Shown here: positions 41,490 to 51,058 of the stretch, piece after piece
How the letters are laid out: each line of letters starts with the position of its first letter
Position numbering within the stretch: the first letter of the stretch is position 1
Origin: Profftia tarda
GTDB taxonomy: Bacteria > Pseudomonadota > Gammaproteobacteria > Enterobacterales > Enterobacteriaceae
Assembly: GCF_904848675.1 (NCBI RefSeq)
Contig: NZ_LR890047.1
Span: 186,001-250,000 of the forward strand
Length of the DNA: 64,000 nt
Direction of reading: 5' to 3'
Translations under genes and position numbers: made by a program
The notes under the pieces: generated by a model
Databases searched by the model: none
The model's input: only the letters and a program-made list of their open reading frames with translations
Told to the model about the DNA's origin: nothing

Positions 41490-42036
41490 AATAGGTTTTC
41501 ACGTTATTCATCAGCCGTGCGGTTTTCTCTTGCATATTTCCGCGCATTTTTAGACCACTAGATGTAAAATTTGATCCATAAACAGTTACTGCATGATCAG
41601 CACTAATATCCTGAGTGACCAGATTTAGGTGCACATTATCGGCAGTAATTTTTTTTAATTGAGATATCTGGAGTAAACTATTCGCTTCTACACTTCCATG
41701 TAGATAAAGCATATGATTATCAATAATCTTTGCCTTATCTGCTCGAATAGACCAAGTTGGCTGTGTGTCTTGATCATAGGTTATTAGGATCGGTTGACTG
41801 AACCAGCTGGTTTTATCATCTGAATAATGATACATATTTTTTGCTATTATCTTATAACTTATTTTTCCAGTAGGATCGTAAACTATAGTTATGATATTTT
41901 GACTACGATATGTAGGTGCCTTGTTTTTTACATAAGACTCAGTGATATCAGAATGATTTTCCGTAAGATTCCAAGCGATTATTATTGATGAAAGTACTGT
42001 TAATAGCAAAACAAACCCGGTCTTAGTTTGACACAT
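41458..42036 (-). CDS. lptC: LPS export protein LptC
   Basis: LptC is an inner-membrane-anchored protein that passes LPS from LptBFG to LptA. It has 192 residues (E. coli 191). One N-terminal membrane helix (GFVLLLTVLSSIIIAW) is followed by the periplasmic fold (TWSIRADKAKIIDNHMLYLHGSVE; NLVTQDISADHAVTVYGSNF in the second half). The Shine-Dalgarno is poor (AGG one base before the ATG). kdsC, which overlaps lptC upstream in E. coli, is absent; a 577-base gap replaces it. Confidence 0.95.
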   Translation of the reverse strand: MCQTKTGFVLLLTVLSSIIIAWNLTENHSDITESYVKNKAPTYRSQNIITIVYDPTGKISYKIIAKNMYHYSDDKTSWFSQPILITYDQDTQPTWSIRADKAKIIDNHMLYLHGSVEANSLLQISQLKKITADNVHLNLVTQDISADHAVTVYGSNFTSSGLKMRGNMQEKTARLMNNVKTYYEIQNKTKNN

Positions 42037-42613
42037 ACCTATAGTCCCATGGCTTAAATATAGTTGATCTTACGACTTGTAGTGTAAGGTGACGCAATTT
42101 ACCCACTTATACTAATTTCACCTGCAATAGTTGTCACATATTTAAGTGCTTCATAAGAAATTTGGAGGAGTGTAAACTGCTATTAAAAATTCTATTTTTC
42201 CTATTGTTTACCAATTGAGATATTTTAGCCTTATGAAAGCAATCTAATAAAAAAGTTTAGATTGCGAATATTTTAAGCTGGATGAATTTATAATATTTTA
42301 AAAGTATCTAAATATTCCATGAAGTTTTTGCTACTTTTGTGTATTAACATAAGTTTATATTCGCATCTCAGTGACAAATACTTTGCACTAGTAATCTATA
42401 ATTTTTATGCATTCAAGCATTTGTTTTTAGTTATACTAAAATAGCTGAACTTATCGCTAAAATACTGCATATATCAATAGTTTATGTCTGCTGAGTTATT
42501 TTGCATCTTAGTTAGTTTATGATACTTATCTCATGCTTTATGAGTAAGATCAGATGAATCGATACCAAATTAAAAGCTTGTTTATATATTGAATTTTGTT
42601 TAAGACATAACTA
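42037..42613. other. eroded gap at the kdsC position
   Basis: In E. coli kdsC (Kdo 8-phosphate phosphatase) lies between kdsD and lptC. I searched the - frames for its HAD motifs (LDVDGVLSDG, GDDxxD) and saw none, and stops are frequent. A 9-bp hairpin (GCAATCTAA with TTAGATTGC, 42239-42265) may be a terminator or leader stem. kdsC has been lost here. Confidence 0.55.
42239..42265 (-). terminator. possible hairpin between kdsD and lptC
   Basis: GCAATCTAA and TTAGATTGC form a 9-bp perfect stem with a 9-nt A-rich loop. On the - strand it is followed by TTTC, a weak U tract. It lies 349 bases after kdsD and about 200 bases before lptC, so it may separate the two transcripts now that kdsC is gone. 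Confidence 0.35.
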
Positions 42614-43600
42614 TTAAACTACACCAGCTCGCAGCATATCATGCATATGAACTACTCCAATCAGTTGATCATCATTAGCAACTAGAAGCGAAGTGATATG
42701 ACGAACCTGCATTAGGTTTAATGCATCTACTGCTAAAGCATTTGGGTGAATTCTTATACCGCCGTATGTCATTACATCAGCAATTTTCGCATTATTTAAG
42801 TCAATGCCTAGATCAAAAATTCGTCTCAGATCTCCATCAGTAAATATACCTTCTATTTTCATTAGGTCATCACATATTACCGTTAATCCCAGTTTTTTCC
42901 TAGTAATCTCTAGAAGAGCATCACGTAATGAAGCATTGCGGCTAACATTTGGTAGTTCATTTCCGGTGTGCATAATATCTCTTACGTGTAACAGCAGTTT
43001 TCTGCCTAATGCACCACCCGGATGAGATAGAGCAAAATCTTTTGCAGTAAAACCACGAGCCTTTAGAAGTGCAACGGCTAGTGCATCCCCCATGGCCAGT
43101 ATTGCCGTTGTGCTTGCTGTTGGGGCTAGTCCTAATGGACATGCTTCATGTGATACTTTGACACACAAATGAATATCGGTAACTTTGCCAATAGAACTAT
43201 CCGCTTTATTAGTCATACAGATCATTTTTATTGCTTGACGTTTTAGTACAGGTATCAATGTTTTAATTTCGTGTGATTCTCCAGAGTTAGAAATTGCTAA
43301 AACAATATCATGTGAAGTAACCATGCCGAGGTCACCATGATTTGCTTCAGCGGGATGCACAAAGAACGCAGGAGTCCCTGTGCTAGCAAATGTTGCGGCA
43401 ATTTTGCGACCGATATGACCAGATTTTCCCATCCCCATAACTACTACTTTACCCATACAGTTCAAGATTGCTTCGCAAGATTTACTAAAGTCTTCATTAA
43501 TGTACTGTTCTAGTTGCGCGAGTCCTTCACGTTCAGTTTTAATAACTTGCTTACCTATTCTCCGGAAGTCAAATCTTTTATTTAAGCCTAAATATGACAT
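42614..43600 (-). CDS. kdsD: D-arabinose 5-phosphate isomerase
   Basis: KdsD makes arabinose 5-phosphate from ribulose 5-phosphate, the first step of Kdo synthesis for LPS. It has 328 residues, the same as E. coli. The SIS domain (GMGKSGHIGRK near residue 54, SNSGES near 105) covers about 1-190. Two CBS domains follow (from VRDIMHTGNELP near 207 to the end). It stands at the head of the lptCAB cluster, with the kdsC step missing between. Confidence 0.97.
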   Translation of the reverse strand: MSYLGLNKRFDFRRIGKQVIKTEREGLAQLEQYINEDFSKSCEAILNCMGKVVVMGMGKSGHIGRKIAATFASTGTPAFFVHPAEANHGDLGMVTSHDIVLAISNSGESHEIKTLIPVLKRQAIKMICMTNKADSSIGKVTDIHLCVKVSHEACPLGLAPTASTTAILAMGDALAVALLKARGFTAKDFALSHPGGALGRKLLLHVRDIMHTGNELPNVSRNASLRDALLEITRKKLGLTVICDDLMKIEGIFTDGDLRRIFDLGIDLNNAKIADVMTYGGIRIHPNALAVDALNLMQVRHITSLLVANDDQLIGVVHMHDMLRAGVV

Positions 43601-43988
43601 AATTTTCTCACTTGATTCAGTGTTGTTTTATTGGTTGTGCACGCAATTTAACTCTAGGTACTCTTTTATATTCATTTAATATGCTTATGGACTCATAAAA
43701 TGCATTTTAAATATATAAATATAGCAAAGCGACTCGCTGTTTATTGAACTACTCGCATATAAACCATAAATTTTATTTCTGGATTAATATGAATTATTAC
43801 TCAAACTCACTCGTATGAAGTTACTTGAATACAGTAAAGAGCAGTTATTATTATAAAATTACAATGATTTTTCCTAAATATTCCCGATCTTATAGAGTAC
43901 TAGTCATCACTTTAAATTAAGCGCTATAAATTGTAAAAGCTGATACTGTTATTTTATATTACAATTTTAATCAGATTGATATCGATCA
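43601..43988. other. gene-free spacer upstream of kdsD
   Basis: I see no gene, terminator or promoter that I can support here. mlaF and yrbG, which lie upstream of kdsD in E. coli, are not readable. Confidence 0.45.
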
Positions 43989-44171
43989 TCATAATCTATA
44001 AATAGATAATGCTATTACTTCAACAAGTAGTGAATCACTATTACATAGTTCACTAGAGAGTGATAAAATATTTTTATGAATAGGTGGTTTGACTTGGATG
44101 ACTTTTCTTGCGTTAATTTTCGCCATATCAAGTAAGAGTTTTATTGAAATATCAATATAAGAAATATTCAA
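43989..44171 (-). pseudogene. short frame of unknown origin, possible gene remnant
   Basis: A 60-codon frame opens with TTG (44171) behind AGGTAGCACA and runs open for another 16 codons upstream. The product (LLLDMAKINARKVIQVKPP, then SLLVEVIALSIYRL) is less A+T-biased in codon use than chance frames nearby. I do not recognise it. There is a faint resemblance to HPr/NPr-type proteins (LLxLDxAK..., VIAL), but spacing differs and the active-site histidine region is absent. It may be a relic or chance. Confidence 0.2.
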
Positions 44172-44382
44172 TGTGCTACCTTTAGAGTTTTTACAATCAA
44201 GGTAATACTTTTGGTATCAAAATAAATTAGAATATAACCTTACTTATAAAATAATATTTATGTAATGCTTTTATGCATATAATATACTTGATTTGATAGC
44301 ATCAAATGATTAAATATCCATCACATATCTGTTATGTATAATAGATATTATCGTTTATCAGAAACTATTTTAGTGAAATAAC

Positions 44383-44961
44383 TTATTTAGCCATCTCTTG
44401 TTCTATTAATTGAATCAGTATATGTATGACTTTGATGTGGATCTCCTGGATACGGTCAATATAACCGAAGTGTGATACACGTATTTCAACATCTGTTATA
44501 CTTGCAATCTTACCTCCGTCTTTACCGCTCAATACAATCACTTTTATGTCTTTATTGCGAGCCATTTCAATGGCTTTTATGATATTGTTCGAGTTTCCTG
44601 AAGTAGAAATCCCAAGAAGCACATCTCCTGCACATCCTACAGCTTGAACGTATCGAGAAAAAATGTAGTCGTATCCCAGATCGTTGCTAACACAGGATAT
44701 ATAGCTTGGATCTGAAATTGCAATGGCTGCATATCCAGGCCGATTTTCACGATAACGACCTGTCAATTCTTCAGCAAAATGCATTGCGTCGCAATGTGAA
44801 CCACCGTTGCCGCATGATAAAACTTTACCACCTTTTTTCAAAGAATCCACTATTAGTAATGCAGCACGTTGAATAGAATAAATATTTGAATCATCACTAA
44901 TAAAATCTTGCAGTTTGATTACTGCTTCGCCCAGTTCACTCCGAATGAGATCAATATACAT
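44383..44961 (-). CDS. gmhA: Sedoheptulose 7-phosphate isomerase
   Basis: GmhA makes D-glycero-manno-heptose 7-phosphate, the first step toward the heptose of the LPS inner core. From the ATG at 44961 it has 192 residues, the same as E. coli. SIS motifs SCGNGGSHCDAMHFAEELTG (near residue 51) and GISTSGNS (near 117) are present, and HIKVIHILIQLIE is at the end. AGAGG stands five bases before this ATG. An ATG six codons upstream lacks such support. hldE, the next step, lies about 480 bases upstream on the same strand. Confidence 0.97.
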   Translation of the reverse strand: MYIDLIRSELGEAVIKLQDFISDDSNIYSIQRAALLIVDSLKKGGKVLSCGNGGSHCDAMHFAEELTGRYRENRPGYAAIAISDPSYISCVSNDLGYDYIFSRYVQAVGCAGDVLLGISTSGNSNNIIKAIEMARNKDIKVIVLSGKDGGKIASITDVEIRVSHFGYIDRIQEIHIKVIHILIQLIEQEMAK

Positions 44962-45437
44962 AGTATCCTCTGATGACATAGAAAATGGTCTTTGAATAAT
45001 TACATTATCATAATGTAAAATACATACTTGATTAGAACAACGTCTTAGTTTTAAATGATTCTATATCTTTTGTTGCATAATAAACCTATGAAAGCATCTT
45101 TATCTTAAACATAGTTTAAAGCATGAGAAATCGTACAAAGAGATAAAATATATATCAAAATATACTTATATATTATTTTTTAATATTTCTATAAATCAGT
45201 ATCTCGGGTTATACTGGTTACGGCTAATATAAATGAGGAAAAGTATCCAGCGCACAATTAGTAATAATCGCACTATCAAAAGTAAATATTGGGTAGATAA
45301 ACAGTGAAATTCAATGAGAGTCGTAGTAGATATATTTATGATTTATAAATAATTTAGTATAATAACTCTTATAACATGCTAAGACTGTGCTTGTTTATGC
45401 TATCTCTAAATTGTGCTGTATTTTGTATTTAATTATT
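44962..45437. other. gene-free spacer between hldE and gmhA
   Basis: Nothing recognisable in 476 bases apart from the gmhA ribosome-binding site. The two heptose genes are not adjacent in E. coli, so this neighbourhood is a rearrangement. Confidence 0.45.
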
Positions 45438-46868
45438 TTACTGGCAACTTTGAAGAATATTTTTAATTATATTGCTGCTTGAGCAACCTTCTTCAAAGTT
45501 TATTGTGCAAACTTTACCACCTGCTGCAATAACTTCTTTGCTACCAACAATGTCTTCCGTATGATAATCTCCCCCTTTTACCAGGAAGTCAGGAAGAATT
45601 TCAGAGATGATGAGTTGTGGTGTATCCTCTTCAAACGATATAACCCAATCTACCGCTTTTAATGCAGATAGCATAATCATGCGATGTGCAAGCTTATTTA
45701 CAGGGCGCCCTGGACCTTTGAGACGCCTGGCTGATGCATCGCTATTTACAGCTACTATCAGTCGATCTCCTAACTTTCGTGCTTTAGCAAGATAAGAAAC
45801 GTGGCCTGCATGCAGAATATCAAAAACTCCATTAGTCATAACTACTTTTTCACCTCTTTTCTTCGCATTGACAACTGAATCTTTTAGTGCACATTCTCTC
45901 ATGACACCAGAATCTTGTTCTCTGAACTTATGAATAGAGTTTCCAAGTTCCAACGGAGAAATCGTAGAAGTACCTAGCTTACCTATTACTAAACTAGCCC
46001 CAGAGTTAGCTAATAAACAGGCTTCTTCTAGAGATGATCCAGCAGCAATACAAGATGAGAGCACTCCGATAACAGTATCTCCTGCACCGGTAACATCATA
46101 AACTTCCTTTGCTTGCGTTGCCATATGCAATGGAGGTCTTTTGTGTTGCAGTAAGGTCATTCCCTGCTCGGCTCGTGTCACCAAAAGTGCTGTCAATTCT
46201 AATCTGCGCATCATTTGCAAACCACGCGTAATCAACTCGTTATCGTTTTTACACTGTCCAACAACTGCTTCAAATTCACATAAATTGGGCGTTATCAGAG
46301 TAGCTCCACGGTAACGTTCAAAATTTATACCTTTAGGATCAATTAGCACAGGCACTTTTGCTGTTCGAGCTAATTGAATAATATTTTGAACTGATCCTAA
46401 AGCACCTTTAGCATAATCAGATAGAATTAATGCTCCTAATTCTGGTAATGCTTTTTGAATTTTTTTGAAGATTGATTGAGCTGTCATACCATCAAAAACT
46501 TTCTCAAAATCTAGACGGATTAACTGTTGGTTGCGTGATAAAACACGCAGTTTTGTAATAGTTGGATATTCTGGTACAGATATCAAATCATATTTAATGT
46601 TAACTTCACTTAGCTTTGATTTCAGTATTCTCGCCGCATCATCAATACCGCTTAAACCGACCAAGTGTACGTTTGCACCAAGATAGGCAGCGTTTAACGC
46701 CACGTTAGCAGCACCTCCAGGGCGATCTTCAATAGCATGTACCGTCACTATAGGAACTGGTGCTTCTGGAGAGATCCGATTGGTAGTTCCATGCCAGTAA
46801 CGATCTAGCATGACGTCACCTGCAACCAATATTTTAGCTTTACGGAAATCAGGTAGGTTTAATTTCAT
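45438..46868 (-). CDS. hldE: Bifunctional heptose kinase / adenylyltransferase
   Basis: HldE phosphorylates heptose 7-phosphate and later adenylylates heptose 1-phosphate to give ADP-heptose for the LPS core. It has 476 residues (E. coli 477). The N-terminal ribokinase-family domain covers about 1-318 (GGAANVALNAAYLGA near 52, DVTGAGDTVIG near 258). The C-terminal nucleotidyltransferase covers about 342-476 (GVFDILHAGHVSYL with the HxGH motif). GGAG stands seven bases before the ATG. It is divergent from lpxL, sharing a 102-base promoter region. Confidence 0.98.
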   Translation of the reverse strand: MKLNLPDFRKAKILVAGDVMLDRYWHGTTNRISPEAPVPIVTVHAIEDRPGGAANVALNAAYLGANVHLVGLSGIDDAARILKSKLSEVNIKYDLISVPEYPTITKLRVLSRNQQLIRLDFEKVFDGMTAQSIFKKIQKALPELGALILSDYAKGALGSVQNIIQLARTAKVPVLIDPKGINFERYRGATLITPNLCEFEAVVGQCKNDNELITRGLQMMRRLELTALLVTRAEQGMTLLQHKRPPLHMATQAKEVYDVTGAGDTVIGVLSSCIAAGSSLEEACLLANSGASLVIGKLGTSTISPLELGNSIHKFREQDSGVMRECALKDSVVNAKKRGEKVVMTNGVFDILHAGHVSYLAKARKLGDRLIVAVNSDASARRLKGPGRPVNKLAHRMIMLSALKAVDWVISFEEDTPQLIISEILPDFLVKGGDYHTEDIVGSKEVIAAGGKVCTINFEEGCSSSNIIKNILQSCQ

Positions 46869-46970
46869 GCTCAGACTCCAAATAGACTAAGATAAAGTAA
46901 TATTATCACATGAGCTGTTATTTCTATTACAATATGGTATTGCTTAATTAAGTGAGGTCCTAGTTTTTCT

Positions 46971-47903
46971 GTGATTACTGACAATAATATTTACCCAAAA
47001 TTCGATTGTGCACTACTATATCCAAAATACTGGTTAACCTGGTTAGGGCTATTAATTTTATATATTGTAGTTCTTATACCATACCCTGCTCTTTTTAAAT
47101 TGGGAACAAATTTTGGTAGAATTATCATGAAGTTTATGCAATACCGAGTAAAAATTTCTTTACGTAATCTAGAACTCTGTTTTCCTGAAATGTCATTGGC
47201 TGAGCGTCAAGATATAGTTGATAGAAATTTTGAGTCTGTTGGTATGGGTCTTATTGAAACCGGGATGGCTTGGTTTTGGCCTACATGGAGAATTAAGCGT
47301 TGGTGTCGCACTAAAGGTTTAGAGCACATAATTCACGCAAAACAGGAAGCGCGAGGAGTGATGCTAATAGGTTTGCATTTTTTAACACTAGAGTTAGGTG
47401 CACGTATTTTCGGAGTTCATAATCCCGGCGTGGGCGTTTATCGACCTAACAATAATAAAGTGATTAACTGGATTCAAACTTGGGGGCGTTTGCGTTCCAA
47501 TAAATACATGTTAGATCGCAAAAATCTGAAGGGTATGATTCGGGCATTAAAAGAAAGTGAAATTGTCTGGTATGCTCCAGACCATGATTATGGCCCACGT
47601 AATAGCGTATTTGTTCCCTTGTTTGCGGTGGAACAGACAGCTACTACCATTGGTACCTATATTTTAGCGCGCATGAGCAAACCAGTAATGATACCGTTTA
47701 ATACTGTTAGATCTGCAGATGGCAGTGGCTATACCATGCTGATTCAGCCGCGTGTGGAGAATTTTCCGCTAGATAATGAAACAGTAGCAGCTGCAGCTAT
47801 GAATAAAGTAATCGAGCAAGAAATTTTGCGATCTGCGGATCAGTATATGTGGATGCATCGTCGTTTTAAGACACGCCCAAAAGGAAGCCCTGCGCTCTAT
47901 TAA
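46971..47903 (+). CDS. lpxL: Lipid A lauroyl acyltransferase LpxL
   Basis: LpxL adds the lauroyl chain to Kdo2-lipid IVA at the inner membrane. It has 310 residues (E. coli 306). An N-terminal membrane helix (WLTWLGLLILYIVVLIPYP) anchors it. The catalytic HX4E is in GLHFLTLELGAR (near residue 140), and WYAPDHDYGPRNSVFVPLF is near 202. The start is GTG, chosen because it gives the family's N-terminus (YPKFDCALLYPKYWLTW). The GAGG at 46954-46957 is somewhat far (13 bases). The match is to LpxL rather than LpxM or LpxP. Confidence 0.94.
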   Translation: MITDNNIYPKFDCALLYPKYWLTWLGLLILYIVVLIPYPALFKLGTNFGRIIMKFMQYRVKISLRNLELCFPEMSLAERQDIVDRNFESVGMGLIETGMAWFWPTWRIKRWCRTKGLEHIIHAKQEARGVMLIGLHFLTLELGARIFGVHNPGVGVYRPNNNKVINWIQTWGRLRSNKYMLDRKNLKGMIRALKESEIVWYAPDHDYGPRNSVFVPLFAVEQTATTIGTYILARMSKPVMIPFNTVRSADGSGYTMLIQPRVENFPLDNETVAAAAMNKVIEQEILRSADQYMWMHRRFKTRPKGSPALY

Positions 47904-49073
47904 GATATTTTGATTATTTATTTTGCTAAAAGATTCATAGAAAAAAGCATGAATATTAAATATTCATAAATGTATATTTTGAATACAATATAATATGTCA
48001 GAATTATAACACACCATGCTTTCCTGTACTGAGTAATATGTTCTTATCTACTACCATTGTTTTATTTATTAAATAGCTGCATGCTTTTATGTTAATATCA
48101 ATCACAGTATAGTATTTTTATGAAAAGATACTATACTGTGATTGTACTCTCCAAGAGGAGAATATTCTGTATTTAGAGATTACAGCGCACATGGTTTTAT
48201 CTTGCTCATTCTCATATCTCTAATTCATGAATTAATAATAAAGATATTATATATTTTATGCCTTAAAAGATCATTTTGGTTATGCCTTAAGTTTAGATAA
48301 TAATATTTCTGCTATTTTATGGATATCTCTGTATAAGTACTAATAGATATTCTTAAGAGGGATAATTACGTATAAAAACTCTATTATTGTCTATTGTCTT
48401 CTCTGAATATACTACTTGAATATATGATCTAATTTACTCGTTGAGTGCTTACTCAAGATAATATCTTTTGATATCCTAAAACTTTTTTAAAAATATTTTT
48501 TACTAGATCTTGTAATAAAAATATTTAAAGATTTTAAATGCTATCTATTAAAAATCAAATAAAATAAGATTAAAAATATATGGTTTCACAAGAAAATATT
48601 GAGTAGCTATATTTACTGCAATGATAACTTTATGCCGAATCAATGAAGTAGATATAATATGAGCAATATTTCTTAACAGTTATATTGACGGCTATTTAAA
48701 TCATAGATATTCAATTATATTGCTATCATGTGTTTTATGACCGATAGCATAACTTATCTATCACTAATACATGACTGAGATATTTATTAAGTGTATATTT
48801 AGATTTATTATATATTTCATATGTATATCGCTATATTTATGCACTTTATAAATGCATATATTAGTTATTAAACAGATAAAAATAAATTGTTTATAGATTG
48901 ATTAATATCAATATATTTATTTACTAGTAAATCCTTAATTTTATAAAATTATTTTTATTAAAATTAATCTACTGTAATTAAGATTCATTATCAGAATATA
49001 TTCATTATAATTTATAAATTTATTTAATAATATAGAGTGTGAAATATACCTAACTAGAATATAAGAACACATA
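47904..49073. other. gene-free stretch between lpxL and pncB
   Basis: No gene is recognisable in 1.2 kb. It holds a strong hairpin (48099-48144, listed separately) and a weak palindrome at 47950-47968 (ATGAATATT/AATATTCAT). Confidence 0.5.
48099..48144 (+). repeat. 21-bp hairpin with 4-nt loop downstream of lpxL
   Basis: CAATCACAGTATAGTAT (48099-48115) pairs exactly with the segment 48128-48144, and TTTT/GAAAA extends the stem by four pairs (one G-U) to an ATGA loop. It lies 195 bases after the lpxL stop and 930 bases before pncB. There is no U tract, so simple termination is doubtful. Confidence 0.6.
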
Positions 49074-50282
49074 ATGATTCAAAAATATCACTCCCCAATA
49101 TTAACTTCATTATTGGATACAGATGCTTACAAATTGTATATGCAGCAAGCTGTCTATCATAATTATCCTAACCTTGCGGTAGTAGCAGAATTTCAGTGCC
49201 GTAACCAGGACCTACTAGGTATTTATGCTGATGATATTTTCCAGCAGATTCTTTTTATGAGTAATATTGTTCTGAGTAAAGCAGAATATACTTACCTAAG
49301 TTCTTTGTCTTTTTTTAGGAAAGATTATCTAGATTGGCTATATAACTTTCGCTTTAACTCAGAGCATATTGATCTTTGTAATGCAGATGGTCATTTAAGT
49401 ATACGTATTGCCGGTCCTTGGAGTGAAGTGATTATGTGGGAAGTACCACTGCTAGCTGTGATTAGCGAATTGGTTCATCATAATCGCACTCCATCAGCAA
49501 CTCCTGAAATGGCAGTAGTTCAACTTCGCAAAAAACTTGTAGATTTAAAAAAACTCAGTAGTGATATTGATCTTTCGGGATTTAATCTTATTGATTTTGG
49601 TACACGTCGTCGTTTCTCTTATAATGTACAACGCGCTATTATTGAAACTTTGAAGATAGATTGTCCACATTTAGTCGGGACCAGCAACTACAAATTTGCC
49701 AGGGAGCTGCATCTTACACCGATGGGCACTCAAGCTCATGAATGGTTCCAAGCTCATCAACAAATTTGCCCAGTGTTAGCGAATAGTCAATGTGCTGCTC
49801 TTGAAGCATGGCTGGTTGAATATCCAGATCAACTTAGTATTGCTTTAACAGATTGCATTACAATGGATGCATTCCTGCGTGATTTTAACTTTCATTTTGC
49901 AAATACTTACCAAGGATTACGACACGACTCTGGCGACCCAGTAGCATGGGGTGAGAAAGCGATAGCTCATTATCAGAAACTAGGTATTGATCCAATTACT
50001 AAGACTCTAGTCTTCTCTGATAATCTTAACCTAAAGAAGGCTTTGGAGTTGTACTGTTATTTTCACAATCGCATTAATCTATCTTTTGGCATCGGTACAT
50101 GTTTGACCTGTGATATTCCTAATGTACAACCTTTAAATATTGTAATAAAACTCGTTGAGTGTAATGGCAAACCTGTAGCTAAGATATCTGATAGCCCAGG
50201 AAAAACTATTTGCTACGATAAAGATTTTGCAAAAGAACTATGTAAAGCTTATGATATAATTCTCTTCGAGAAATACATGTAG
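49074..50282 (+). CDS. pncB: Nicotinate phosphoribosyltransferase
   Basis: PncB makes nicotinate mononucleotide from nicotinate and PRPP with ATP, the entry of salvaged niacin into NAD. It has 402 residues (E. coli 400). The start SLLDTDAYKLYMQQAVYHNY and the motifs NLIDFGTRRRFS, GTSNYKFAREL, LTPMGTQAHEWFQAHQQI and SFGIGTCLTCDI are intact, including the phosphorylatable histidine region. The ribosome-binding site is weak (AAGAAC). In E. coli pncB lies beside asnS; here it is 10 kb away. Confidence 0.97.
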   Translation: MIQKYHSPILTSLLDTDAYKLYMQQAVYHNYPNLAVVAEFQCRNQDLLGIYADDIFQQILFMSNIVLSKAEYTYLSSLSFFRKDYLDWLYNFRFNSEHIDLCNADGHLSIRIAGPWSEVIMWEVPLLAVISELVHHNRTPSATPEMAVVQLRKKLVDLKKLSSDIDLSGFNLIDFGTRRRFSYNVQRAIIETLKIDCPHLVGTSNYKFARELHLTPMGTQAHEWFQAHQQICPVLANSQCAALEAWLVEYPDQLSIALTDCITMDAFLRDFNFHFANTYQGLRHDSGDPVAWGEKAIAHYQKLGIDPITKTLVFSDNLNLKKALELYCYFHNRINLSFGIGTCLTCDIPNVQPLNIVIKLVECNGKPVAKISDSPGKTICYDKDFAKELCKAYDIILFEKYM

Positions 50283-51058
50283 TATTCCAAAAATTTTTAT
50301 AATATAATTGATCATAAGTAAAGTTATTACATAATGATCTTTTAAAAAAATTGTCAAGATCTGTCTATCTTTGCCATATTTCATTTAGAATAAAATTCTA
50401 AGTTCTTTTTAAGAAAAAGTATAAAATTATTTACCAGAAAGTTATTTCAGTCTTTTTTATAATGTATCCGCTCATACACTATTCTTTAACCTGTGTTGTT
50501 AATATCTTTGAAAGATATATTCAAAATCCTGCTGTAATAAATAAAAAATTTTCATAAGATACACAGAAAATATTATATATTTGGTATATTACGAATTTAT
50601 TATTTAAATATTTAGAGTATGATTTATTAAATAAGATATACATAATATAGAAAGCATACAATTCGATCTAAGATTTAATATAATAAAGATATTTAATAAT
50701 ACTAAATATCTAACAAATGTTTATTCAATTTTAGTGATAAAATTAAGTAAGTTAATAAATAAATGATACTACATTTGCATCAAAAATATTGTATAATACA
50801 AGTTTTTGGTATTTATTGTAATTATTTATAGACTAGGAGCATAATCAGAATATGAGAGATGCTGTTTTGTTGAGTCACTGAGTAACTAACCTACGCTCTA
50901 TTCTATATATAATTTTGGTAGCATTACAATAGTTGTTGCATTGCGAGCAATATTTAAATAAAAAATCAATCATAATCTATCAAATTATCATGAAATAAAC
51001 CTATCATCACTTTTTCTATAAAACATGCTTTTAAAGATTAGAAAGAGATATTAATATT
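50283..51058. other. gene-free stretch between pncB and surA
   Basis: Nothing recognisable in 776 bases beyond a weak A+T hairpin (AGATATTTA with TAAATATCT, 50687-50711). The genes pdxA, rsmA and apaG, which follow surA in E. coli, cannot be read. Confidence 0.5.

Noticed and set aside
44962..44979. Upstream ATG of gmhA
   Set aside because: AGAGG sits correctly for the ATG at 44961, which also matches the E. coli start and length.
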